From the NCBI RefSeq assembly GCF_005870035.1, contig NZ_SWJG01000009.1, forward strand, positions 62,001-126,000: a stretch of DNA of 64,000 nucleotides, given 5' to 3'. Below the pieces are notes generated by a model. It saw only the letters and a program-made list of their open reading frames with translations. It was not told the DNA's origin and made no database searches. Positions within the stretch are counted from its first letter, which is position 1. Every line of letters begins with the position of its first letter. The DNA comes from Spirosoma lacussanchae. Its GTDB lineage: Bacteria > Bacteroidota > Bacteroidia > Cytophagales > Spirosomataceae. The position numbers were made by a program, and so were the translations under genes. Shown here one piece after another: positions 32,454 through 42,098 of the stretch.

Positions 32454-34910
32454 ATGCAGGTTCTCAAGTTCGGCGGTACGTCGGTTGGCTCGGTCGAGAG
32501 CATCAAACAGGTTCTTCAGATTATCGAACAGCATCGCCAGCAGGGCAATTCGATTGCGGTTGTCTTCTCGGCTATGGGGGGGGTTACCAACCAGCTTATT
32601 GAGATTGGCCGGATGGCTACCACCGGCAATACGGATTACATGGAGCTGGTTCGGCGCATCGAAGACCGGCATTTCAATGTAGTGAAAGCGCTGATTCCGG
32701 TTAAGGAACAGGGAAAGGTATTTGCGCATGTGCGTGGCATCATCAATGAGCTGGAAGACCTGTTGCGGGGTGTTTCGCTGATTCGGGAGCTGACCCTCCG
32801 GACGCACGACCTGATCACGAGTTTTGGCGAGCGCCTGTCGACCACCGTCATTGCCGAAGCACTAAAAAGTCGCGGGGTACCGGCTCAGTTTCTGGACGCC
32901 CGTACCATCATCAAAACCGACGCGCAGTTTGGCCAGGCCGAAGTAAACTACACGCTGACCAACCAGCTTATTCAGGATCACTTCGCCAAAACCACCGATA
33001 TTCAGCTGGTTACCGGCTTTATCGGGTCGACGGAGAAAAACGAAACCACCACGCTGGGCCGGGGTGGGTCTGACTATACGGCCAGCATTATCGGAGCCGC
33101 GCTGAACGCCACCCTCATCGACATCTGGACCGACGTTGATGGTATGATGACCGCCGACCCGCGCAAGGTGCCAAACGCGTTCAACATACCCACCATCACC
33201 TACGCCGAGGCCATGGAGCTGAGCCATTTCGGAGCCAAGGTGATTTATCCGCCCAGCCTGCAGCCGGCCTTTGCACGCAATATCCCGATTCGGGTGCTCA
33301 ACACCTTCAATCCGGCGCACGAAGGCACGGTGGTTAGTCGCACGGCCGAACGGCGTCAGTACACCATCACGGGTATTTCGAGCATCGATGACATTGCGCT
33401 GGTGAATGTACAGGGCTCGGGCATGATTGGGGTGGCGGGTGTATCGGCTAAGCTGTTCGGTATTCTGGCCACCCACAAGATCAGTGTCATTCTGATTTCG
33501 CAGGCCTCGTCGGAACACTCGATCTGCTTCGCCATCGACCCGCGCGGAGCCGAGCAGGTGAAACAGATTCTGGACACTGAATTTGCTACTGAAATTGCGC
33601 ACGGGCATATCGACAGCATTGCTATCGAGCGCGACCTGTCGGTCATTGCCACGGTGGGCGAAGGGATGCGGAAGTCGTCGGGTATTGCGGGCAAGCTTTT
33701 TTCGGTGCTGGGTAAAAACGGGGTCAACATTGTGGCCGTAGCGCAGGGGTCGTCGGAGATCAATATCTCGGTCGTGATCAACAGGAACAACCTGTCCAAA
33801 GCCCTCAACGCCCTGCATAACATCTTCTTCCAGTCCGAAGCCCGCATGTTGAACCTGTTCATGGTCGGTACGGGCCTGATCGGGAAAGCGCTGCTGAACC
33901 AGATTCACGCGCAGACCGATTACCTACGGCAGGAAAAGCTGCTCAAAATCTGCGTCGTTGGCGTGGCCAATACCAAAAAGATGCTGCTCGATGCCAAAGG
34001 ACTCGAGCTCGACGAGTGGCATGAACGGCAGCTTACCAACGGCGTGACGACTTCGCTGCCCGCCTTCATTGAAAAGATAAAAGATTACAACCTGCCCAAC
34101 TCAGTCTTCATCGACTGCACCTCAGACAAAGACATTGTTCAGCACTACGAATCGCTGCTCGATGCCAACATATCGGTCGTAACGCCCAACAAGGTAGCCA
34201 ACTCGGGGCCGTATAGCGAATACCGACGGCTCCAGCGCACTGCCCTGAACCGGGGCGTAAAATTCCTCTACGAAACCAATGTTGGCGCCGGCCTGCCCAT
34301 CATCAATACCGTTCAGGGGCTGATGACGGCCGGTGACCGGTTTCTGAAAATCGAAGCCATTCTGTCGGGGACGCTGTCGTTCATTTTCAACACCTTCCGG
34401 CCCGGGTTGTCGTTTGCCGATGTGGTGCGCGAAGCCAAAGAGAAAGGCTATACCGAACCCGATCCCCGCGACGATCTGAGTGGGCAGGACGTAGCCCGGA
34501 AGATCCTGATTCTGGCTCGGGAGGCTGGTTTCCCGCTGGAGCCCGACGACGTTACCGTCAACAACCTGCTGCCGAAAGCCTGTCTGGATGCGCCTACCAT
34601 TCCGGCCTTCTTCGAGGAGCTGGAGCGCAACAACGACTATTTCGAAAACCTGCTGACCCAGGCCGAAGCGCGGGGTGAGAAACTGCGGTTCGTGGCGGCT
34701 TTCGAGAATAACAAAGCAGTTATCGAACTGCGGTCGGTTGGCCCCGAACATCCGTTCTATCAGCTGACCGGTGCCGACAATATCGTGTCGTTCACGACCG
34801 AGCGCTACAAAGAGCGGCCGCTGGTCGTAAAAGGCCCCGGTGCCGGAGCCGAAGTAACCGCTGCGGGCGTCTTCGCCGACGTGGTCAGTATCGGGAGTTA
34901 TTTGGCCTGA
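32454..34910 (+). CDS. thrA: Bifunctional aspartokinase / homoserine dehydrogenase
   Basis: An 818-aa fused enzyme catalysing steps one and three of threonine/methionine synthesis from aspartate. Its N-terminal kinase carries KFGGTSVGS and GRGGSDYTAS. ACT regulatory domains lie about residues 315-460 (for example VNVQGSGMIGVAGVS and NGVNIVAVAQGSSEINISVV), which in relatives bind threonine. The C-terminal dehydrogenase shows GTGLIGKALL, VTPNKVANSG, the active-site NVGAGLPII and LSGTLSFIFN. Length matches E. coli ThrA. No thrB/thrC follows, so the pathway genes are dispersed. Confidence 0.96.
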   Translation: MQVLKFGGTSVGSVESIKQVLQIIEQHRQQGNSIAVVFSAMGGVTNQLIEIGRMATTGNTDYMELVRRIEDRHFNVVKALIPVKEQGKVFAHVRGIINELEDLLRGVSLIRELTLRTHDLITSFGERLSTTVIAEALKSRGVPAQFLDARTIIKTDAQFGQAEVNYTLTNQLIQDHFAKTTDIQLVTGFIGSTEKNETTTLGRGGSDYTASIIGAALNATLIDIWTDVDGMMTADPRKVPNAFNIPTITYAEAMELSHFGAKVIYPPSLQPAFARNIPIRVLNTFNPAHEGTVVSRTAERRQYTITGISSIDDIALVNVQGSGMIGVAGVSAKLFGILATHKISVILISQASSEHSICFAIDPRGAEQVKQILDTEFATEIAHGHIDSIAIERDLSVIATVGEGMRKSSGIAGKLFSVLGKNGVNIVAVAQGSSEINISVVINRNNLSKALNALHNIFFQSEARMLNLFMVGTGLIGKALLNQIHAQTDYLRQEKLLKICVVGVANTKKMLLDAKGLELDEWHERQLTNGVTTSLPAFIEKIKDYNLPNSVFIDCTSDKDIVQHYESLLDANISVVTPNKVANSGPYSEYRRLQRTALNRGVKFLYETNVGAGLPIINTVQGLMTAGDRFLKIEAILSGTLSFIFNTFRPGLSFADVVREAKEKGYTEPDPRDDLSGQDVARKILILAREAGFPLEPDDVTVNNLLPKACLDAPTIPAFFEELERNNDYFENLLTQAEARGEKLRFVAAFENNKAVIELRSVGPEHPFYQLTGADNIVSFTTERYKERPLVVKGPGAGAEVTAAGVFADVVSIGSYLA

Positions 34911-34916
34911 AACTGT

Positions 34917-35786
34917 TCACTCGCAGACGTAGGTGTAGGCCTGTCGGTTTTTTCGGGTGATCGGGTTCGGGTTACTGGCCTGGTACAGCAGTGACGTTTG
35001 TTCCTGCGACAGGAGCTTGCCCGCGCTATCGTAGGTGGGTGAGCTGGTAGCCGATTCGCGCAGGCTACCCCGAACCCCGTTGGTCAGGCCATATAGCTTG
35101 TACCCAGCCGGTGTCTTTATATGCCAGAACCGACCCGGTGCCGATTCGGCCCCCAGGGTCATGGCGATGAGCGTCAGAACCGCCCGTTCGGGGAGGTGAT
35201 TGTAAGGCGACGCATTCGGGCCGGTCGTATACTCTGTTTCCTGCTCGGGCGTGGCCCCGCCAACTAGTGTAGAGCGGTTGCGTTCCGTAATCAGGTTGCC
35301 GGTCTGGTCGTAGGTGAAGGTGTAACTTCGTTCGAGGGTGAGTGAGCTATTGGGCAACACCTGCCGACGCTCGGTAATACTCGCCATCATACCTGCTCCC
35401 GTATACGTCATCTCGAAGGTTGAATAGGACACCCCATTGCGGCTGAACGTAGCGCTGAGTGGTTGCGTGGCCGTTGCTGCATAAGTCAGCGCCAGTACGT
35501 CGTTGGTACCCCGGCTGATGCGTTCAATCCGGCTGTTGACCCGTTCCAGCAGAAAACGGCCCTGTACGGTGGTCGACTGTTCGGTTAGTTCGGTCAGCGT
35601 GCCGTTGGTATAGGCAAACGTGCGCGACACCAGGTCGGTCAGGGTGCCGTTGCTTTCCATGAGCTGGTCGAGGGTGCTGGTCAGGCGGCAGGTTTCGGGC
35701 TGGGGAGAAGGGTCTTTTTTACAGGCCGAAAGCCCGATGAGTAAACCGAGCAGGCAAACCAGGGTTTGTATAGATGTAAGGGTCAT
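34917..35786 (-). CDS. Lipoprotein of unknown function
   Basis: A 289-aa lipoprotein (lipobox GLSAC, followed by KKD). The mature part is composed of repeated short beta-hairpin units of the YxYdxxGnl style (for example YTFTYDQTGNLITERN, YDSAGKLLSQEQ), resembling YD/RHS-like or DUF4595-type outer-membrane lipoproteins. No enzymatic motif. It is convergent with thrA with only a 6-bp gap. A TTG-N20-TACTTTTA promoter-like sequence lies upstream around 35808-35838 on the minus strand. Confidence 0.78.
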   Translation of the reverse strand: MTLTSIQTLVCLLGLLIGLSACKKDPSPQPETCRLTSTLDQLMESNGTLTDLVSRTFAYTNGTLTELTEQSTTVQGRFLLERVNSRIERISRGTNDVLALTYAATATQPLSATFSRNGVSYSTFEMTYTGAGMMASITERRQVLPNSSLTLERSYTFTYDQTGNLITERNRSTLVGGATPEQETEYTTGPNASPYNHLPERAVLTLIAMTLGAESAPGRFWHIKTPAGYKLYGLTNGVRGSLRESATSSPTYDSAGKLLSQEQTSLLYQASNPNPITRKNRQAYTYVCE

Positions 35787-35882
35787 TTTTCGTTGGAATA
35801 GCGTAGGTAAAAGTACATTGAACGCATAGGTTAATCAATATTGACACGTTGAAAAGTCGTAGTTTCGCAATTCTGACTACAT

Positions 35883-37469
35883 ATGATCGCCGAAACCCAA
35901 CAGCAAGCCCTTATTGACCGTATCCGCGACATCGGGCATCCCGAAGCCGTTCGTCGGTTCTTTGGCTTGCTGAAGGACCTGATCGATATTGTCAACCTGC
36001 CCAATGGCGATGCGCGACTGGCTTTTTCGGTTCGGCGCGAGAAGGCGGCTATCTCGGCCGACGTTAACTTTTTTCAGGCACTGCGTATCCAGAAACCCCG
36101 TCGGGGCGAAGTAGAATACCACCTGACCGTTAAAAAGTCGTGTCGCGACCGGCTCAAGCGCATCGAAGAGCTGGTATTTGAGCCGCTGACCGAGAAGTCG
36201 GACTACCTGGCCGTAATTATCGGACAGGCCAACGTACACCTGATTACTAACCCGACGCTGCGGACCTGCTGGGAAGACTGCCTGCTCGAACTGGTAGAAA
36301 CCAGCAAACGAGGGCCGCACGCCGTTCGGCACAATCCCGACATCTACATCGCGGCCGAAGACGAAGCCCAGCTCAGCGACCTGCTCCGACTGGCCGACGA
36401 CCCGACCCTGGGCGAACGGATACTGAATGGACAGACGGTCGAAGAGCCGGAACCGGTCTATGAACCAGACGATCAGCGCAGCCGCCAACCCCATAACCTG
36501 ATTCTGTTCGGTCCGCCCGGCACCGGCAAAACGTTTGCCCTGCAACCGTATCTGGAGCGGGGGGCGTCGAGCCTGATCACCTTTCATCCATCGTACAGCT
36601 ACGAAGAGTTCATCGAAGGCATCCGGCCCGAAATTGTTGGCTCCCAGATCAGCTACCGGATTCGAAAAGGTATTTTTTACAAAGCCTGTCTGTCGGCTAT
36701 TCAGCAGGCAGGCTACGCTACGCTAGCCGATTGCCTGAACGATACGCCCGACAGCCGCCGGCAGCGCCTGCAACGGGCACCGGCCCATTATCTGCTCATC
36801 GACGAGGTGAACCGGGCTAACGTAGCCAGCGTATTCGGGGATCTGATCACGCTGCTCGAGACCGACAAGCGACTCGGCGCGGAGCAGGAACTGTGGCTTA
36901 CGCTGCCCTATTCGCAGGAGCGGTTTGGCGTACCGCTCAATCTGTACATCATTGGCACCATGAACACCACCGACCGGTCCATTGCGCTGCTCGACATAGC
37001 GCTGCGCCGTCGGTTTGCTTTCCGGGAGATGCTGCCCGATCCGGCCGTACTGTCGGTCGTGGATGGGGTTGATCTGGCGCAGCTGCTGCGCCAGATCAAC
37101 GAACGAATCGAATACCTGCTCGATCGTGACCACCAGATCGGACACGCCTATCTGACCGGTGTTGACACGCTGGCTGGCTTATGTAGTGCGTTCCGCGACC
37201 GGATCATACCGCTGTTGCAGGAATACTTTTTCAGCGACTGGGCTAAAATCCAGCTCGTTCTGGGCGACAATGCGGCCTGGGGTAAAGAGCCTGAACACCG
37301 GTTGGTCTGGGTCAGGAAAAAATATACCAATGCCAGCGCCGGTAAACTGTTCGGCGAAACCCCCGATACGATGGACGATGTTATCACTTACGAAATCAAC
37401 CCGAATCTGGCCAGCGGTTCGTTTGATCAGATACCGGCTGAGGCCTTCGTGAAGATTTATCAGAAATAA
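35883..37469 (+). CDS. McrB-like AAA+ ATPase without a McrC partner
   Basis: A 528-aa protein. Residues 1-195 form an unrecognised N-terminal region, probably the specificity domain. The AAA+ motor follows with Walker A GPPGTGKT at 210-217, Walker B LLIDE at 304-308, the McrB signature MNTTDRS at 360-366 and the DIALRRRF finger at 371-378. McrB enzymes power cleavage of modified DNA by the McrC nuclease. Here the next gene is an alcohol dehydrogenase 138 bp away and upstream is a lipoprotein, so no McrC is adjacent. Base composition is host-like. It may be an orphan of a restriction system or have a different partner. Confidence 0.85.
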   Translation: MIAETQQQALIDRIRDIGHPEAVRRFFGLLKDLIDIVNLPNGDARLAFSVRREKAAISADVNFFQALRIQKPRRGEVEYHLTVKKSCRDRLKRIEELVFEPLTEKSDYLAVIIGQANVHLITNPTLRTCWEDCLLELVETSKRGPHAVRHNPDIYIAAEDEAQLSDLLRLADDPTLGERILNGQTVEEPEPVYEPDDQRSRQPHNLILFGPPGTGKTFALQPYLERGASSLITFHPSYSYEEFIEGIRPEIVGSQISYRIRKGIFYKACLSAIQQAGYATLADCLNDTPDSRRQRLQRAPAHYLLIDEVNRANVASVFGDLITLLETDKRLGAEQELWLTLPYSQERFGVPLNLYIIGTMNTTDRSIALLDIALRRRFAFREMLPDPAVLSVVDGVDLAQLLRQINERIEYLLDRDHQIGHAYLTGVDTLAGLCSAFRDRIIPLLQEYFFSDWAKIQLVLGDNAAWGKEPEHRLVWVRKKYTNASAGKLFGETPDTMDDVITYEINPNLASGSFDQIPAEAFVKIYQK

Positions 37470-37607
37470 AGCAGCGGCTGTACGGTTCGGGAAAACAATA
37501 CCTGCGGATTCCAAAACCGTCGTCGGCAGGTTGCTACAAAAACATCCAGATGGGGAGACGTAAGGGCCGGTCTGCCTGCGGTTGCGTCTCGGTAAACAAA
37601 GACAACT

Positions 37608-38639
37608 ATGCGCGCGCTCGTTCTCACAGAATACAATCAGTTTGAGCTACAGGATGTAGCTAAACCAACACCCGGTGCCAACGAAGTACTTGTTCGGGTA
37701 CAGGCCGTCGGTATCTGCGGGTCTGATGTACACGGTATGGATGGCAGCAGCGGCCGCCGGATTCCGCCCATTGTGATGGGCCACGAAGCCAGCGGCATCA
37801 TTGCCGACGTGGGCGCCGATGTACGCGGCTGGGCCACCGGCGACCGCGTTACCTTCGACTCGACCGTATATGCCCTCGACGACTGGTACAGCCGACGTGG
37901 CATGTATAACCTCAGCGATGGCCGCGAAGTGGTAGGCGTGTCGACGCCCGAGTTTAAGCGACAGGGTGCCTTTGCGGAATACGTGACGGTACCGCAGCAT
38001 ATTCTGTACGCCATTCCTGAAAACGTTACCTTCACCCAGGCCGCGCTGGTTGAGCCGGTAGCCGTCGCGCTCCATGCGCTGAGCCTGACACCCGTTCAGG
38101 TGAACGACTCGGCGGTGGTGGTGGGCGCTGGCATGATCGGGCTGTTCGTCATTCAGGCGCTCCGGCTGGCGGGCTGTGGGGCCATCATAGCCATCGATCT
38201 GGACGACGACCGGCTGGCGCTGGCCAGGTCACTCGGGGCTACGCATACCATAAACGCCAGATCGGCCGATGTACCCCAGCAGGTACAGGCGCTGACGAAC
38301 GGGCGCGGGGCCGATGTGTCGTTTGAAGTGGTCGGGGCGGGCCCAACCGTAAAAACGGCGATCGACTGCGTTCGCAAAGGCGCTACGGTTACGCTTGTCG
38401 GTAACCTGGCTCCCACGGTCGAGATTCCTCTGCAGGCCGTTGTGACGCGCCAGCTGCGGCTTCAGGGTTCCTGCGCCATCAATGGCGAGTACGAAGCCTC
38501 ACTTTCGCTGATTTCGTCGGGGCGTATCAACGTCGACGCTATCCTGAGCGCCGAAGTACCGCTCGAGGAAGGAGCCGACTGGTTCCGGCGACTATATGCC
38601 AAGGAGAAAGGACTGATCAAGGTCGTACTAAAGCCCTAG
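37608..38639 (+). CDS. Zinc-type medium-chain alcohol dehydrogenase lacking the structural zinc site
   Basis: A 343-aa MDR-family NAD(P)-dependent dehydrogenase related to sorbitol/galactitol-phosphate enzymes. Catalytic zinc ligands are intact: Cys37 in GICGSD, His59-Glu60 in GHEAS and Glu149. The Rossmann domain has VVVGAGMIGLFV. The lobe that normally carries four cysteines reads YALDDWYSRRGMYNLSD at 88-104: each Cys position is replaced (Ala89, Asp92, Ser95, Ser103), while the surrounding family sequence is kept. The fold presumably lost its structural zinc. The substrate is a polyol or sugar alcohol by inference only. Confidence 0.9.
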   Translation: MRALVLTEYNQFELQDVAKPTPGANEVLVRVQAVGICGSDVHGMDGSSGRRIPPIVMGHEASGIIADVGADVRGWATGDRVTFDSTVYALDDWYSRRGMYNLSDGREVVGVSTPEFKRQGAFAEYVTVPQHILYAIPENVTFTQAALVEPVAVALHALSLTPVQVNDSAVVVGAGMIGLFVIQALRLAGCGAIIAIDLDDDRLALARSLGATHTINARSADVPQQVQALTNGRGADVSFEVVGAGPTVKTAIDCVRKGATVTLVGNLAPTVEIPLQAVVTRQLRLQGSCAINGEYEASLSLISSGRINVDAILSAEVPLEEGADWFRRLYAKEKGLIKVVLKP

Positions 38640-38684
38640 TTGCCGGGAGCCGATGAGGTAGTGCCGATCGGATCGTTTCGTCCG

Positions 38685-39152
38685 TCATTGAGCCCGAAAG
38701 GTAACCGGGAGTACGTATACACTGGACACCGCTATTCCTGATCGGTGGGCCGGATACCAGCGGGGCATCTGCGCTACGGCTTTAAGAGCGGCACTGTCCA
38801 GCAGGGAGCCGCGCGATTTCACGACCTTGAGGTCAGTCAGATGGCCCATGGAGGTTACCCGAAACCGGACATGGACCGTTCCTTCGATACCCGCCTGCTG
38901 GGCCTGGTGCGGATAAAACGCCGGATTCTGGAAGTAGGCTTCCAGGGCCTGATGCCCGCCCGGAAAAAACGGTTCGTTGGTTACAGGCACGAACTCGTCG
39001 GTCGATTGTGTATACGTTACAGACTCTGGCGCAGGAGCAATGACGCCTGTTACGTTGTCGGCAGCAGCCGATAGCACCGGATCAGGCAGCTGGGCGGTAG
39101 CTACTGAGGTGAAGAGGCTTAGGCAGCCAGCGAGCAAAGAGATGGTTTTCAT
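38685..39152 (-). CDS. Periplasmic TonB C-terminal domain protein
   Basis: A 155-aa protein: a Sec signal peptide (MKTISLLAGCLSLFTSVATAQ) and, at about 75-155, a TonB C-terminal domain (EGTVHVRFRVTSMGHLTDLKVVKSRG, LDSAALKAVAQMPRWYPA). It has no N-terminal membrane anchor or Pro-rich spacer, so it cannot be a canonical energy transducer; free-standing TonB_C proteins are common in Bacteroidota and unexplained. ATG 39152 is chosen because it starts the signal peptide; the upstream extension is unlikely. Confidence 0.82.
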   Translation of the reverse strand: MKTISLLAGCLSLFTSVATAQLPDPVLSAAADNVTGVIAPAPESVTYTQSTDEFVPVTNEPFFPGGHQALEAYFQNPAFYPHQAQQAGIEGTVHVRFRVTSMGHLTDLKVVKSRGSLLDSAALKAVAQMPRWYPAHRSGIAVSSVYVLPVTFRAQ

Positions 39153-39530
39153 GGCGAAGTAGTGGTTAAGAGGAAAAACACGAAAGATGCTGTTCATTTA
39201 ACCCGTAAACGGGCTGAGCGTAAGGCGAAACAACGAACGGATGCGAGGAGCGTTAGCCGGGTTGAACCAGATTTGGCTTCCCATTCTGCGTGGATCAAAG
39301 GTCGCCTGAATCCGTTCGTGAACCTGTCGCACATGAGTCAATCACTATTACTTTTGGGAATCTTCCTGGTGCTTTCACCACCATCAGTGTAAGGGGGCGG
39401 GTTTCTTTGTGCGGCAACAGATTGCTGCCGTCAGGTGATTGCCTTTACTTTGACCTGAAACACCGCCCGCAGGCCAGTCAGTCAGATGGCGGCCCGGTAG
39501 GTGCCTGTAATGTCGAGTTACTGACAGCCT
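39153..39530. other. Intergenic region with no supported feature
   Basis: Between the divergent TonB_C and PagL-like genes I see short open frames without coding character and no clear TAnnTTTG element or hairpin. Promoters for both genes must lie here but cannot be pinpointed. Confidence 0.45.
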
Positions 39531-40604
39531 ATGAACGCTCTGCTGTTACTAAGCCACCTCCTGGTTAGCTCACCCGCCGATTCGGTGCAGAAACAGATCG
39601 GCATTCAGTTGCATACCGGATTTATTATTCCCCATGCGCCTGATCTGCGGCCTATCGCTCAAACGCGACCAGTCGGGGTTGAGATAACCTACAGCCGAAC
39701 GGCCCTGCAACGAGCGGCCTTTGAGCGCTGTAATTGTTTTGCCCGGGTGGGAGCCTATGTCAACTACGTTACGTTCAGCAATCCGGCCGAGCTGGGGCGA
39801 ACCTACGGCGCCGGTGCTTTTTTCGAGCCGTTGATCCGGTACGGGAAGCCGCTTTCTTTTTCCGTACGGGCTACGGCAGGCCTGGCCTGGTTAACGCGCT
39901 ACTACGACGCCGACCGCAATCCCCGCAACACGTTCTTCGGTGCCCCGCTCAATGGCCTGCTGGCTCTGTCGGCCAGTGCGTACAGACGGCTGGGGCCGCA
40001 GGTAGCGTTGTCCGTAACAGCTGGCTATAACCATATATCCAACGGCGGAACCCGGCAACCCAACCGGGGAATGAATTTCCCTACGCTGGCCATTGGGATG
40101 CTATATACCCCGCAGCCGCTCCCGTACCCCGACGTGCGCCAGTGGAGTCGGCCGATACTGACCAGCCGGTTTGCCGGGCGGCTAACCCCCTTTGCCTCGG
40201 TCCGCACGCTGCCGCAAACCACCCGTTTTCCGGAACAGGCTACCTGGCTCTGGGGGCTGACCAGTACGGCTGGCTACCGGCTCAGCCGCTTCAACGCGCT
40301 GTCGGGTGGGGTAGAAGTGGTTCACGACGGGTACGTGCGTCAGCAGGCCCGCCGGGCGGGTGATCGACCGGAGGGCTGGCAGCTGGCCGTGCTGGGCGGG
40401 TACGAACTCTGGCTGGGGCAGTATACATTCGCTACCCATCTCGGCTGGAACCTGGTACAACCCACTACTATACCCGACGGGCGGGTGTTTCAGCGGTATC
40501 AGCTGCTTTATACCCTGCAAAATCGGTATCTGCTGGGGGTTGGCCTCAAGGCGAAACTGAACGTGGCCGAGGGCTTCGACATCCGACTCGGGCTTCGCTT
40601 CTGA
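39531..40604 (+). CDS. PagL-like acyloxyacyl hydrolase / lipid A 3-O-deacylase
   Basis: A 357-aa outer-membrane beta-barrel protein with a short signal peptide. The PagL catalytic motif is visible as YNHISNGG with His168 and Ser170, and the C-terminus ends on Phe, as barrel proteins do. It is longer than PagL (about 150 aa), with a C-terminal half that also looks barrel-like. Family members remove an acyl chain from lipid A at the 3-position, softening the outer surface. The Glu of the triad cannot be placed with certainty. Confidence 0.75.
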   Translation: MNALLLLSHLLVSSPADSVQKQIGIQLHTGFIIPHAPDLRPIAQTRPVGVEITYSRTALQRAAFERCNCFARVGAYVNYVTFSNPAELGRTYGAGAFFEPLIRYGKPLSFSVRATAGLAWLTRYYDADRNPRNTFFGAPLNGLLALSASAYRRLGPQVALSVTAGYNHISNGGTRQPNRGMNFPTLAIGMLYTPQPLPYPDVRQWSRPILTSRFAGRLTPFASVRTLPQTTRFPEQATWLWGLTSTAGYRLSRFNALSGGVEVVHDGYVRQQARRAGDRPEGWQLAVLGGYELWLGQYTFATHLGWNLVQPTTIPDGRVFQRYQLLYTLQNRYLLGVGLKAKLNVAEGFDIRLGLRF

Positions 40605-40741
40605 CCCGGTTTTGGCCGGAGCGAGCGGTTGGTACGACCGTGTTTAGCCTGAAAAACGGGGCTGGTGGGTCGTTTGTTGCCTGGTTTTGAGTAGATGACC
40701 CGATACCGTCTCGTTTCATGGTCATACGTATTCATAAGTCT

Positions 40742-41821
40742 ATGCCCAATCCGCTTCGCATTGCCATTATTGGCCCGGGTAAAGTTGCCCATCTGCACGC
40801 TAAAGCTGTGTTGCAAACGCCCGATACGACATTATGCGCCATCTACGGCCGCACCCCTGCCAAAACCCGTGCCTTCGCCGACCACTACGGCATACCGGGC
40901 TATTCGGATATCTATGACATGGTCGACCGAGAAAATATCGATCTCTGTCTGGTCTGTACGCCCCACCCGGCCCACCGCGACCCTACCGTAGCTGCGCTCG
41001 ATGCGGGGGCGCATGTACTGGTTGAGAAACCCCTGGCTTCGTCGCTGGCCGATAGTGATGCCATGCTCGAAGCCGCCCGGCGCAACGGGAAGCAGTTGGG
41101 TGTAATCAGCCAGCGTCGGTTCTACGCGCCCTGCCAGCGGATTCGGCAGGCGATTGACGCCGGCCAGATTGGCACCCCCGCCCTGGGGGTAGTGCAGATG
41201 TACGGCTGGCGCGATGAGGCCTATTACCGCAGCGACCCCTGGCGCGGCACCTGGGCCGGAGAGGGCGGGGGCGTGCTGGTCAACCAGGCTCCGCACCAGC
41301 TCGATCTGCTCTTGTGGTACATGGGCGAGGTAGAATCGGTTTACGGGGTCTGGCGTAACATCAACCACCCGTATATCGAAGTCGACGATACGGCGCTGGC
41401 TATTGTACAGTTCAAAAATGGCGGGCTGGGCAACATCGTGGTCAGCAATAGCCAGCAGCCGGGTCTGTACGGCAAAGTCCATATTCACGGCCAGAATGGC
41501 GCGTCGGTAGGGGTGCAGACTGATGGTGGGGCCATGTTCATTGCCGGTCGGTCGAGTATTGCCGAACCACCCGTCAATGATACCTGGACCATTCCGGGGC
41601 AGGAAACGCAGCTGGCGCAGTTCGTAACCGACGACACCGCTTTTTTTAATCAGGTCGATGCCACGTCATACTACTTCGGGCTACAAATCGCCGACTTCCG
41701 CGACGCGATCAATGAAAACAGGGCACCCCTGGTGACGGGCGAAGACGGCCGTAAGGTGGTCGCGCTTTTCCAGGCTATCTACGAATCGACCCGAACCGGG
41801 CAGGTTGTAAAAATGGGGTAA
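40742..41821 (+). CDS. Gfo/Idh/MocA family oxidoreductase
   Basis: A 359-aa NAD(P)-dependent dehydrogenase. The N-terminal Rossmann motif is IAIIGPGKVAHLHAK, the family EKP motif appears as VLVEKPLASS, and the C-terminal alpha/beta domain contains GGGVLVNQAPHQLDLLLWYMG with the catalytic His. Such enzymes act on sugars, inositols or biliverdin-like substrates. ATG 40742 (MPNPLRIAIIG) is preferred to ATG 40718. It ends at a strong hairpin. Confidence 0.9.
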   Translation: MPNPLRIAIIGPGKVAHLHAKAVLQTPDTTLCAIYGRTPAKTRAFADHYGIPGYSDIYDMVDRENIDLCLVCTPHPAHRDPTVAALDAGAHVLVEKPLASSLADSDAMLEAARRNGKQLGVISQRRFYAPCQRIRQAIDAGQIGTPALGVVQMYGWRDEAYYRSDPWRGTWAGEGGGVLVNQAPHQLDLLLWYMGEVESVYGVWRNINHPYIEVDDTALAIVQFKNGGLGNIVVSNSQQPGLYGKVHIHGQNGASVGVQTDGGAMFIAGRSSIAEPPVNDTWTIPGQETQLAQFVTDDTAFFNQVDATSYYFGLQIADFRDAINENRAPLVTGEDGRKVVALFQAIYESTRTGQVVKMG

Positions 41822-41834
41822 TAACGGTAATATA

Positions 41835-41880
41835 GAACGAAGCCGACTAGCCCATGAATAGGAGCTGGTCGGCTTCGTTC
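41835..41880 (+). terminator. 13-bp hairpin after the oxidoreductase
   Basis: GAACGAAGCCGAC (41835-41847) pairs perfectly with 41868-41880 around a 20-nt loop, 13 bp after the stop at 41821. No T-run follows, like several other gene-end hairpins here. Confidence 0.6.
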
Positions 41881-41888
41881 GTTGGATA

Positions 41889-42098
41889 CTGCCCATACAA
41901 TACCAGCCCTTCGACTCGCCCAGCTTGGGCAAGTACGAAATTCGCTATCTGACCGAAGACCCGACGGCAATGTTCGGGGAAACAATGGCCAGAATAGGCT
42001 CTTCAATATCCCCTCCCCCCAATACTCTCAAGACGGGTTTGTCGACCTGGCCTGCGCTTACTTCAAGTCCATTTCAATCGCTTGCCACTGCCCGCTAG
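41889..42098 (+). pseudogene. Decayed coding remnant, possibly a RES-domain gene
   Basis: Frame 41889-42098 stays open without a plausible start and its first half reads like protein (PFDSPSLGKYEIRYLTEDP, then TAMFGETMARIG), resembling the YlxxdpxTAxxE block of RES-domain toxins. After about 30 residues the similarity dissolves. A second coding-like stretch in another frame follows up to about 42290. Probably the relic of a degraded gene. Assignment to RES is tentative. Confidence 0.35.

Noticed and set aside
32862-33908. 348-codon open frame on the minus strand
   Set aside because: Antisense of aspartokinase/homoserine dehydrogenase; no independent coding signal.
39162-39392. 76-codon ORF on the plus strand
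   Set aside because: Low-complexity basic start, no promoter or family, and lies in a divergent intergenic region.
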